64,000 nt of DNA from Fulvia fulva (taxonomy: Eukaryota; Ascomycota; Dothideomycetes; Mycosphaerellales; Mycosphaerellaceae). The notes below the pieces were generated by a model. It was not told the origin of the DNA, ran no database searches, and was given only the letters and a program-made list of their open reading frames with translations. The stretch covers positions 1,736,001 through 1,800,000 of the forward strand of contig NC_063018.1 of the NCBI RefSeq assembly GCF_020509005.1, in the 5' to 3' direction. Made by a program: the position numbers and the translations under genes. Below, piece after piece: positions 41,651-50,960 of the stretch (positions within the stretch are counted from its first letter, which is position 1; each line of letters opens with the position of its first letter).

Positions 41651-44600
41651 CTAATAGTACGAGTATATAGTAATATATTAGGAACTAATATATTGATTAT
41701 ATTAGATGTCTATCTAAGCTAAAGGGGAGAGAAGGTATCTCCCTATAAGCTAAGTCATCGTAGATACCTTAGGCTACTAGATCACTTCCTAATTATTGAC
41801 TCCCTTTAAGATACTATATCTTAATACTCCTACTTATCTCGTATAGGAGGTTATAGTCTGCTCACTTCCTATTAATAGTACTTAGACCTTTTTATAACAG
41901 GTTAAGCTAGCTTATAAACCTCTAGAAGTATAGACTAGTCTTTGGTTTTATAAACCCGTCTATAACTATCTTAGAGGTTAGGGTGTACTTAATAGTAATA
42001 AGCCTCCTCTACTAAAGTTTCCTAATAGCGTTATAGGCAATGTTAATGTACTTCGACTTGTTATAAATATGTATATCTTTTACTAGGGTAAGTTTAGCTT
42101 GATTGTTACCTCTTAATTAGACTAGTCTTAAATTTGATATAGTCTCCTACTAACTTTAGACAATCGATTTCTCTTAGTAGTGAAGCTAGGAATTAGGACT
42201 GCTTCGTATATACATTTATAGCTATATATTTAGCCTCTATTATAGATGTTACTATAGACTTTTGCTTCTTACTTATCTAAGAAACTAGTGCCCTATAGAG
42301 GAAGAAGACATACTCAAGGATTAAGACTCTATCTACTTTGTCTATTATATAATAAGAATTATAGTATCTAATAAGGTGTCCTTTTCTAGACTTTAAGAAC
42401 TAAAGTCCTAGATTAGGGTATAATCTTAGGTACCTAGTGATCTTCTTTAAAGCCTTTATATAGTAGGTAGATAGGTCACTTACAAATAAGCTTATCCTTC
42501 CTAGGGTAAAAGCAATGTCTAGCCTTATAATTATTACTAGCTATATCTAAGTACTATTAATACTCTAGTACTCTGCCTTGTTCTACCTCTTATCTATATA
42601 GCTTAAAGGTTTAAGGGCCTTATAGCTGTCTATAGGTGAGTATATAGGTGCTGCCTTCTTATAGTTCATTCCTATCTTAGCTAGGCTGTCCTTAACAAAG
42701 TGTCCTTAGTCAAGTTTTAGGATTCCTCTCTTCCTGTCCCTTATGACTCTTATACTAAGGATCTTTTTAGGTTCACCTAGATCTTTAATCTTGAAGATCT
42801 TACTAAGTTCTCTTTTAAACTAGAGAATATTTGTTAACTTTAGTATAGCAATTAGAGTGTCATCTATATATATAAGGACTATGATCTCCCTCTTCTTATA
42901 GATAAGTAGGTATAGATCTACTTCTGACTATATAAATCCAATCTCTCTAAGCTTTGACATATAGAGTTGATTCTAATCTCTAGCTACTTACTTAAGTCTA
43001 TATAAGCTTTCGAGGATTTTGAACACTATGTTTAGTAGAAGCTCAACTCCTAGTAGTAGTAACATAAAGATGTCTTTATAGAGGGTGCTTTCTATAAATG
43101 TATTGTTTAAATCCACTTGGTAAAGATAAAGATCCTTCTTATATACAATAGCTATAAACACCCTAAGGGTGTCCTATCTTACTATAGGTGTAAATGTCTC
43201 TATAAAGTCAACACTAAACTTCTATAAGAAGCCCCTTATAACTAGTCTAGTCTTGAACTTTTCAATAGCTCTACTAATACTTCTCTTAATATCAAAGACC
43301 TATCTTTATATAACTAGATTTGCTCCTTTTAGTAAAACAGAATTTTCCTAGGTGTTGTTACTCTATAGAGTATCTAGTTCCTTTTGGATTGCTTCCTTCT
43401 AAAGATGTCCCCATTTCTTATCATTTATAGCATCCTTGTCGGATTTTAGAATTAGGACCTCTTACTTATATATAATAGCTTCTATAGTTGCTATAAAGGC
43501 CATTTCCTTAACTTCTTCTAGAAATTTGCTATCCTATAGTATTGAACTGTCTACTAATTATATAGCTAGAAAGAAAGCTTAGTAAAAAGTAGTAAGGTTC
43601 TCTAAGAGGTCTATTGCTTCTCCTACTTTAGTAGTTAGTTCGGGCTCAGGGACTATAGATTTTAGGGCTTTCTGTTTTATGTTATAGCCCTTAACATTAT
43701 AGTCAGCCTTTCTCTTTCTAAGGGATGATTTAGGGACCGTTACTTATAACCTAGTAACGTCTATTTCCTAGGGATCTAGGGAGCTTCTCTTAATTAGCTA
43801 ATCGATTTTCTGAAATTCCCCTACGTTCTCCGGAGGTTAGGGAAGTTATATAAATAGCTTTCTCGGCTAAGCGACTTTAGGGGTCTTAATTGGCTAATCT
43901 ATTTCGAGGGTGCTTTAATAGACGCCTAAATAGTAGGTAGATTGTCCTAAGGATACGTTCTTCCTCGGCCTTCCTAAGGGCTTCCTAGCTAGTATCCTAC
44001 TTAGTAGCTTTAATGTTAGAACATTAAGACCTATATTACCTCTAGGCTAGTCCTTCAAGAAGTCTATATATATATGTTGTTTAATAGCTCTTATGTCTAG
44101 TTCCTAAAAGAGCTAGGCTTTAGCTATGTTTTTAATATACCTAATAAACACTACTTCTTTACCCCTATTTATCAGCTTGTCACTTCTTACCTATTAAGGT
44201 TAGGATCTTATGTCTATATAGATAATAGCTTTACATCCCTAAACTTTTAAATAGTTGATAGTCGGTTTGATACTATTGAAAGCCTTATCTAGTAAAACCT
44301 TAAACCTATCGTAATCTAGGCTATTTAGCAGTTTGTTCCTTATATAAGTTTAGGCCTCTAGTGCTTTAGGCCAAAATTTAACCGGCATTTTAGCCTCTTT
44401 AAGCATTGCCCTTATAGAGTCCTCTAAGGTTTGTATTGACCTCTTAACTAGTCTATTCTATAGAGAGTTATATACCTTAGTCGGCTCGAGCCTAATCCCT
44501 AAATCCTTCTCCTACTACTTTACTAATATAATAAGTTCTTTTGTATTATTAAGCCTTACTACTTTTAGCTACGCTAATGATTTCCTCTCTACTTTGATCT

Positions 44601-45475
44601 TCTAGTTCTAGAGAGTAACTAGAGCATCTTCTCTTTTCCTAAGAGGAAAGGTCTACTTCTTCCTAGAGAAGTTGTTAATAATCTCAAGCTAGTATTTGAA
44701 TCCTAGTCTTAAGATTAGTAGTAGTCTATATATATTAATAGATATAAGGGCAAGTCTTTTAGGTCTTCTCTCTATAACTTTGCCTTTATACTTCTTTATC
44801 TTTACTACTAAACATACTCTATACTAGTGAAAGCTATCCTTAGGGATAGGAATAGGTTCTTTTAAGTCTATTACCTTATAAAGATTCTAGAGCAAATTCT
44901 TCCTAAAGTATATAAATCTTCTATACTAAAGCTCCTACTACTTTAGGTCGGTCTCTAATTAAGTAGTTACAAAGGCATTCTCTCTTAGTAGTATACATAA
45001 TGAGTAATATGCCCGTTCTTATAGGAGAGGAGAAATCTCCTTAATAAATAGAACTCCTCTAAGGAGCTTTGTCTAGACAACAGTCTTACTAGAGGGGGTA
45101 ATAAGAGAAAATGATAGAGGTTGAACACTAAACTACTTACTAAACTAGTTCTATAAAACTAGGTTTACTCCTAGCTTAGGTATAAGTAGGACATCTTCCA
45201 AAACAACTTTTCTACTAGCTCTCCTACTTATCTCTACATTCCTAATATAAATAGTTAATAAAACCTACCTCCTACTTCAATCTATTTCTCCCTTATTAAG
45301 GGAGTTATAGATCTAAAGAGGCAGCTTTAGTTAGTTATATATAATGAAGTATAGGAGTTAAGTAACTACTCTAACGAGGGGAACTTGCCTTAGACTTCTA
45401 TAGTTAAGTAAGCCACTTTATTATACTTATTATCATCAGACATCGTCTCTAGGGATAAGCTATATAAGTTACGTA
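41650..45475 (-). pseudogene. RIPed Ty1/Copia element, pol part
   Basis: On the minus strand, below LINE-C, the polyprotein continues: protease/gag-pre-integrase region (about 45450-44900), integrase (about 44800-44100, with a degenerate NRLVKRSIQTLEDSI segment), an RT entry block with FIETFTPIVR (about 43200), catalytic YIDD (42870-42859), and RNase H ending SIIEAKYIA (about 42230) and VIDGFIKPKTS (about 41950). The frame ends near 41884. About 41700-41870 may be the 3' LTR (it contains TATTAGATGTCT on the plus strand), but its partner was not found. RIP is milder than in the Gypsy elements. LINE-C is inserted in its coding region. Confidence 0.8.
45461..45475. repeat. LINE-C target-site duplication, left copy
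   Basis: TATATAAGTTACGTA, identical to 50491-50505. Removing LINE-C and one copy rejoins the Copia frame. Confidence 0.92.
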
Positions 45476-45592
45476 GAAGTATATCGATGTCCTATTAAGT
45501 AAACCCGGGCTTATAACCTATTAAATAGGTATAGTATATATACGTATAAAGACCTTGCTAGGACTATATATCGACTACGAACGGATTGAAAA

Positions 45593-46834
45593 ATGGCGAC
45601 GACGACGGCAGTAGACGACCGAGAGCAAGGGGGAGACGAGTGGAGGACGCTCTGCAAGAAGGCGGAAGAGATGGTAGCGGCAGAAGAAGGGAGGTTTCCG
45701 GAGAGAGCACTGAAAGGAGTAATGAGCGAACTGCTCGGGGGACTGAAGGCGCTCAAACGACAAACAAGCACTACGATCAACATGGCAATCGAGGCAGCAA
45801 CACGAAACGCAAGAAACAACCCTCAAAGAGACCCGAGACAGACCCAGGGCCCAACGACCTGGGCAACAATCGCGAGCCAACCCACCCCCCCTCAAAGCAC
45901 AGTACTACGAGTCCATATTACGGACCAGAAAGAGAAGGAAGAGATAGGAAAGATGACCGGGAGGGAGATAGTCGAGAAGATCGGAGTAAAGGGAATAGTA
46001 GGGGCAAGGGCAGACAACAAAGGGGTCAAGCTGTTTACAGCACACGTACAGGACAAGAAGGCCCTCGAAATAAACAAGGAGTGGACACTGAAGATCGGGA
46101 GCACAGCGAAAGTCTCCCATCAACAGTACATGGTAATTGCGCATGGGGTCCCACGAACCTTTGATACACAAAGGGATACACCAAACCTCCAGAGGCAAAA
46201 CCAGGTAACAGCACCAGGACTACAGATCACAAAGACAGCGTGGGTCAAGAAGAAGATAGAGGAGGGCAAGAGGGCCTCCTCGCTGATCTTATGGGTTGCA
46301 ACACCAGAGCAAGCGAACAAGGTCTTAGACCAAGGGTTGTACTGGGACTTTGAGAGGCTGGATGTAGAAATCCATCAGAGCAACCACAGAATCCTTCAAT
46401 GTTTCAACTGTCAACAGTACGGACATATTGCCCCAAAGTGTAGCAAAGCCACACCAGTCTGCTCACACTGTGCTGGTGATCACGCGACCCAAGAGTGCCA
46501 AAAACGGAAGGAGGACACAAGATGCGCAGCATGTGGGAGAAAACACCCGGCATGGTCAAACCAATGCCCAGTTAGACTATCAGCCCAGTGGAGAGCGCGG
46601 GAAGCAAGGGTAACAACACCAACCAGGTTCCTAGTAGGTGAACAGAAACAACCAGAGAGAACCACCCACCCGAATAAGAGACCCCGGCCACAAGAGGAGC
46701 CACAAATAGTGCCAGCAATAGGGAGACCAACGTTCTTGTACAAGGCAGCGCAGAGCAATGGACAAATGAGAATCAACCAAATGATAGGGAGCCAACCCCA
46801 AAGGGAAGAACAGGAGGAGGGACGGGAAAACTAA
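45593..46834 (+). CDS. LINE-C ORF1, gag-like protein (C-terminally shortened)
   Basis: 413 residues, homologous throughout to LINE-A ORF1: charged N-terminus with an EWRTLCKKAEEM-type helix, an SHQQYMVIAHG block, then three zinc knuckles (CFNCQQYGHIAPKC, CSHCAGDHATQEC, CAACGRKHPAWSNQC) and a basic tail. It binds the element RNA by family analogy. The TAA at 46832-46834 is probably a CAA hit by C-to-T. Past it the same frame runs through 16 Gln/Asp-rich codons to a TGA at 46883-46885 that overlaps the ORF2 ATG (TGATG), as in the sister families. The ATG at 45593 is kept in the RIPed copy at 60687. Confidence 0.88.
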   Translation: MATTTAVDDREQGGDEWRTLCKKAEEMVAAEEGRFPERALKGVMSELLGGLKALKRQTSTTINMAIEAATRNARNNPQRDPRQTQGPTTWATIASQPTPPQSTVLRVHITDQKEKEEIGKMTGREIVEKIGVKGIVGARADNKGVKLFTAHVQDKKALEINKEWTLKIGSTAKVSHQQYMVIAHGVPRTFDTQRDTPNLQRQNQVTAPGLQITKTAWVKKKIEEGKRASSLILWVATPEQANKVLDQGLYWDFERLDVEIHQSNHRILQCFNCQQYGHIAPKCSKATPVCSHCAGDHATQECQKRKEDTRCAACGRKHPAWSNQCPVRLSAQWRAREARVTTPTRFLVGEQKQPERTTHPNKRPRPQEEPQIVPAIGRPTFLYKAAQSNGQMRINQMIGSQPQREEQEEGREN

Positions 46835-46884
46835 CAGCAAGACCAACAGCAAGACCAAACGGACCTAGACACAAACATGTCCTG

Positions 46885-49800
46885 ATGCCTCACACTAACA
46901 GACTATCAATCATTCAGTATAATGTGAACAGAAGCAAAGACAAGGTCCAAAGGAGCTTTCTACAAGCCTTAGACCCGGAGGAACACCACATTATAGCAAT
47001 ACAGGAACCATGGATCAACCCACACTCTAGGATTCCATCAACTGTGCGAGACCCGAGATACCACGTAGTAATAAACAGAACCGAGGGAGTCCCACGAACT
47101 TGTATCTATGTCAGTAAGAAGGTACTAGCAGAGGACTGGCAGGCCTGGCCGAGTACCGACAGGGATATCACCACAGTGCAGCTCAAAACAACTCAAGGCC
47201 AAGTCCTGATCCATAGCGTATACAACCCACCTCCAGAGTCCAGAAGCAGCACACAACTACACACGCTAGGAAGGCTCCCGGAAGCAATGAACCAACAAAA
47301 CCACAACATCGTGATAGGAGATTTCAACCTCCACCACCCAAAGTGGGGATCGGACTTCACCCCAGCACACCACTTCTTAGCAGGGAGGCTCATTGGTCAG
47401 ATGGAAACAGCCCAAATGGACTTGATCACGCCAAAGGGAACAGAAACTTGGGCTAGAAACAACAGTTCTAGCACGCTAGACCTATGCTTCATGTCCCACG
47501 CCTTAACACGACGGGTAGAAAGCTGCACAGTCAATGACCAACTAGAGTCCTCATCAGACCACTATCCAATCCAAACCGACATCCAACTCACAGTTGAGGA
47601 GGAGAGGGAACCTGAGAGGAGGCTCTGCTGGAAGCAGGCCGAGTGGACACTAGTACAGCAGCGGCTAGAAGGCGAACTAGAACAGGTGAACATTGACAAC
47701 ATACACACAACGGAGGGGATTGACCAAGCAGTGGAGCAGCTGATAGAAGCTATGCAAAGGGCAGCCCAGGCCCATATACCTGAGAAGAGATGGTCGCTAT
47801 ACCAGAAGCCATACTGGACACCAGAGTGCACAGCCAAAGTCAAGGAGGCAAGGAGAGCAAGAAGGAGATGGGAGCAACGACGCACCCAAGCAAACTGGGA
47901 AGCCTATAACAACGCGTGCAAAGCAAAGAAGGCGCAGATCAGAAGAGACAAGACGCAGGAGTGGAGGTCAACTGTAGGGATGATCACAGAACACCCGGAA
48001 CAAATCTGGAGACTAGCAGAATGGGCCAGGAAACCAGACGAGGAACGAAACTCCCCGCCCCAGTTTCCCTCAATACAGGACCAAGACGGGGAAACGCAAA
48101 CCACTCCGATAGGGAAAGCGAAAGCATTCGCAGACCACTTCTTCGGGACTCAGGTAGAGGCAGACCTAAGCAACATCCCAGGAACACACATTCCTCCGCC
48201 AAGGGAGGCTAACTGGCAAGTGTCTGCTATAGAGATCGGAAACATTATCAAGAAACTGAAGGGCAACAAAGCCCCAGGCCCAGACAAGATCCCTAACTGT
48301 TACCTAAAAGCTAGCAGCAGCCTTATCACTCCAGTGCTTGCGCCAATCTTTACCCAGTGCATGAAGCAGGGGTATTGCCCAAAGGCCTTTAGGCAATCAC
48401 TGACTTGCGTCCTAAGGAAACCCCAAAAGGAAGACTATACCAAGTTGAAGTCATACAGACCAATTGCGTTGCTGAACACACTAGGGAAGCTCCTAGAGAA
48501 GGTCGTGGCTATAAGGCTCACCGGAATAGTAGAAGAACACAACCTCCTCCCGGCAACGCAAATGGGGGGGAGACAAAAGAGATCTACCCTCACAGCAGTC
48601 GAACTGATCACAGAGCAAATCAGACACATCTGGCACTATGGCAACAACAAGGTAGCCTCACTGCTTTCACTAGACATATCAGGGGCTTTCGACAATGTGT
48701 CCCACGCAAGGCTCCTACACATCCTCAGAATGAAAAGCATCCCAGCCTGGATAGTACACTTTGTGCAGTCATTCCTTAAGGACAGAACAACCCAGATCCT
48801 CCTAGGGTCCTTCAAAGCCCCGCAGACCCCAATTGCGAACACGGGCATCCCACAGGGCTCTACACTCTCCCCAATTCTGTTCCTCCTCTTTATGGCCGAC
48901 CTGACCCCACTCCTAGAAACAGCAAACACCTCAGCATCGGGGTTCGTGGATGACACAAATATCCTAGCGTGGTCGGGGTCCACAGAGGAAAACTGCGCAC
49001 TCCTAGAGGAGAGACATAGACAATGCGAAAAGTGGGCAAGAGAGCATGGGGCAAAATTCGCACCGGACAAGTACCAACTTATCCATTTTAGTAAGGCAAA
49101 GACAAAACACAACTTGGCAGCACCAGTAAAAATCCAGGGGTTCGAGACCCATCCTACAAGGGAACTCAGAGTCCTTGGGATATGGCTAGACCCGAAACTC
49201 AGCTGGGGACCACAAGTGAAGAAGGCGCAAGCGAGAGCGGACACCAACAGACAATCAATCGAGAGACTCACTGCGTCAACCTGGGGGGCGACCTTCACAA
49301 AGGCCCAGACCATGTACAAGGCCATTGTCAAGCCCGCAATGCTATATGGAGCAGCAATTTGGGCAGCGGAAAAACACATCCCGAAGAGAATTGAGGACCC
49401 CCTCAACAGAGCGCAGGCAGCCTGCCTAAAGAGAGTACTAGGGGCATACAAGTCAACCCCTCACAGGACAATGGAAATGGAATCAGGTACAGCCCCCATC
49501 AGGGAGTACCTCCAGGGCATGAGGTGTCAATACGCAGAGAAGACATCAGCATACCCAGCCCAGGGAACCATCCAAGCAGCTACTCAAAGGATAAGAACCC
49601 AGTGGGAGAGGAGGAGAAGACCCAACCGGCCACACATGATCCCACAGAAGGAAGCAGACCTAAAAACATCACAGGAAATCCTAGCAGCCCTTGAACAGAG
49701 AGAAGCTCTGAGGGAGCAAGCTAACACAGGGGACAAAGGGAAAAAGAAGCAAAGCCAAGCAGAAAGGATCGCAGGTCACCTATGGGAAACGCGTTGGAAC

Positions 49801-50286
49801 CAAAAACCGGTGAGGCCAGGAGCCCCACCAGCGGCCAGGACCTTCGGGAGGTATAACTACCTTATCTATAAAGACCTGAAGAGGGCGGAAGCAAGCATAG
49901 CTATCCAGATTCGCTCTGAGCACATTGGGCTGAGAGCATACTTGCACCAAAGAAGAGTCCCAGGATACGATTCCAAACGTTGCCCCTGTGGCTACCTATC
50001 CCAAAACCCGGAGCACATGGTGCTGAACTGTACTAAGTGGGTAAAAGGGAGAAGCCAGTGGAGGGCGAAGGCAAGAGACAGGCAATACCAGGCCATCATC
50101 CAGGACAGACAAGATATAAGGAGAGTGACAAGATGGATCCTTAACGAGGACTACCTAGAGCAATTCTCCCTAGCAGTAGAAACGGAAAGGTGGATAGAGA
50201 GGAGGGAGAGAGAGAGAAGAGCCGGGGAAACAGAAGGGAGAAAGGGAATCGAGAGGAGGACATCACCAGGGTTACGGGCAAGGTAG
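46885..50286 (+). CDS. LINE-C ORF2, endonuclease-reverse transcriptase
   Basis: 1133 residues, fully open. The EEP endonuclease (about 8-235) has IQYNVNRS, AIQEPWIN, GDFNLHHPKWG from 145 and SSDHYPIQ. The RT (about 440-760) has APGPDKIPN, YRPIALLN, LDISGAFDNVSH, GIPQGSTLSP and catalytic FVDD at 687-690. The C-terminal CCHC-like motif starts C1033-P-C-G and ends with C in HMVLNC. There is no RNase H domain. It makes the target nick and copies element RNA at the site. The start is set by the TGATG overlap with the ancestral ORF1 stop. All catalytic motifs are intact; activity may be limited by the shortened ORF1. Confidence 0.92.
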   Translation: MPHTNRLSIIQYNVNRSKDKVQRSFLQALDPEEHHIIAIQEPWINPHSRIPSTVRDPRYHVVINRTEGVPRTCIYVSKKVLAEDWQAWPSTDRDITTVQLKTTQGQVLIHSVYNPPPESRSSTQLHTLGRLPEAMNQQNHNIVIGDFNLHHPKWGSDFTPAHHFLAGRLIGQMETAQMDLITPKGTETWARNNSSSTLDLCFMSHALTRRVESCTVNDQLESSSDHYPIQTDIQLTVEEEREPERRLCWKQAEWTLVQQRLEGELEQVNIDNIHTTEGIDQAVEQLIEAMQRAAQAHIPEKRWSLYQKPYWTPECTAKVKEARRARRRWEQRRTQANWEAYNNACKAKKAQIRRDKTQEWRSTVGMITEHPEQIWRLAEWARKPDEERNSPPQFPSIQDQDGETQTTPIGKAKAFADHFFGTQVEADLSNIPGTHIPPPREANWQVSAIEIGNIIKKLKGNKAPGPDKIPNCYLKASSSLITPVLAPIFTQCMKQGYCPKAFRQSLTCVLRKPQKEDYTKLKSYRPIALLNTLGKLLEKVVAIRLTGIVEEHNLLPATQMGGRQKRSTLTAVELITEQIRHIWHYGNNKVASLLSLDISGAFDNVSHARLLHILRMKSIPAWIVHFVQSFLKDRTTQILLGSFKAPQTPIANTGIPQGSTLSPILFLLFMADLTPLLETANTSASGFVDDTNILAWSGSTEENCALLEERHRQCEKWAREHGAKFAPDKYQLIHFSKAKTKHNLAAPVKIQGFETHPTRELRVLGIWLDPKLSWGPQVKKAQARADTNRQSIERLTASTWGATFTKAQTMYKAIVKPAMLYGAAIWAAEKHIPKRIEDPLNRAQAACLKRVLGAYKSTPHRTMEMESGTAPIREYLQGMRCQYAEKTSAYPAQGTIQAATQRIRTQWERRRRPNRPHMIPQKEADLKTSQEILAALEQREALREQANTGDKGKKKQSQAERIAGHLWETRWNQKPVRPGAPPAARTFGRYNYLIYKDLKRAEASIAIQIRSEHIGLRAYLHQRRVPGYDSKRCPCGYLSQNPEHMVLNCTKWVKGRSQWRAKARDRQYQAIIQDRQDIRRVTRWILNEDYLEQFSLAVETERWIERRERERRAGETEGRKGIERRTSPGLRAR

Positions 50287-50476
50287 TCATAGGGTAACAA
50301 CCATGACACTAGCGTACCCTGAAGGAAGGAGAACGAAAGGACAAGACAGGAAAGAACGAGGAGGGCAAAGACGAGGAGGTTTTCATCCGTTAATCGGGTT
50401 TCCTACCTACACAAATAGACCTAAATAGCGAGAGACCTGCATAGGCCATAGGGCACTAAAACAGGCGAATGAATAA

Positions 50477-50490
50477 TCTATCTATCTATC
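50477..50490 (+). repeat. TCTA tail of LINE-C
   Basis: TCTA units at the 3' end running into the TATATAAG of the target duplication. Confidence 0.88.
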
Positions 50491-50505
50491 TATATAAGTT
50501 ACGTA
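50491..50505. repeat. LINE-C target-site duplication, right copy
   Basis: TATATAAGTTACGTA, identical to 45461-45475. Confidence 0.92.
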
Positions 50506-50960
50506 ACTCTTAGGCGGGAAAACCTTTTCTAGTCTTCTTTGCTTTAGAGGTATAAGACTAGGCCTAGTTCTTCTAGAGTAATAGTATATTAGAGCTGAGT
50601 TTCTTTACTATTCTCTTAAGTTCTTCTATAGAGGACTTCTCTCTTAGTGTCCTCCTTAAAGTAGGTAGTAGAGTTCTCTTCTTCTTAATATATATTATAT
50701 TCTAGGAAGATAGTAGTTAGGAATAAGATCTGAGGACCTTTCTTGCCTTAGGCAGACTAGGGCAGTCCTTGATTAGATGATCCTTCTTATAGAGAAGGTA
50801 GGAGAGTGGTCTTACTAGACCTAAGGGCTTGACCTAGGTAGCTACTATACTATACTTAGCCTTAGAGGGATCTAACCTAGCTTCCTAAGCTTTAAGGATC
50901 CTTAAGGTCCTTTTATGATCTATCTTTAGCTAAGCTATAATAGTACCCCTTATAACGTTC
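50506..50960 (-). pseudogene. RIPed Copia element, gag part (5'-truncated)
   Basis: On the minus strand the frame runs from about 50940 into the pol part below LINE-C. At about 50805-50760 it holds a CCHC zinc knuckle with Cys changed to Tyr or Leu (a YKKDHLIKDCP core), followed by a Lys-rich linker. The N-terminal gag and 5' LTR are missing; sequence of the plus-strand Gypsy takes over near 50960. Confidence 0.72.

Larger units (their letters stand above)
45476..50490 (+). mobile_element. LINE-C: full-length Tad1-type LINE inserted in the Copia element
   Basis: A 5.0-kb insert bounded by an exact 15-bp duplication. It has a 117-bp leader (45476-45592), ORF1 (45593-46834), ORF2 (46885-50286), a 3' UTR with the blocks shared by LINE-A/B, and a TCTA tail (50477-50490). 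The ORFs keep abundant CA/TG, so the copy is essentially un-RIPed; one probable RIP-type change truncates ORF1. The leader, by contrast, has no CA and three TG. A RIPed sister copy starts at about 60640. Confidence 0.93.

Noticed and set aside
41700..41870. Copia 3' LTR
   Set aside because: Position and ends are plausible, but no 5' partner is present near 50960-51250, so it is mentioned only in the Copia entry.
48636..49451. 271-codon minus-strand ORF inside LINE-C ORF2
   Set aside because: Antisense to the RT domain; Ser/Cys/Leu-rich translation typical of a shadow frame.
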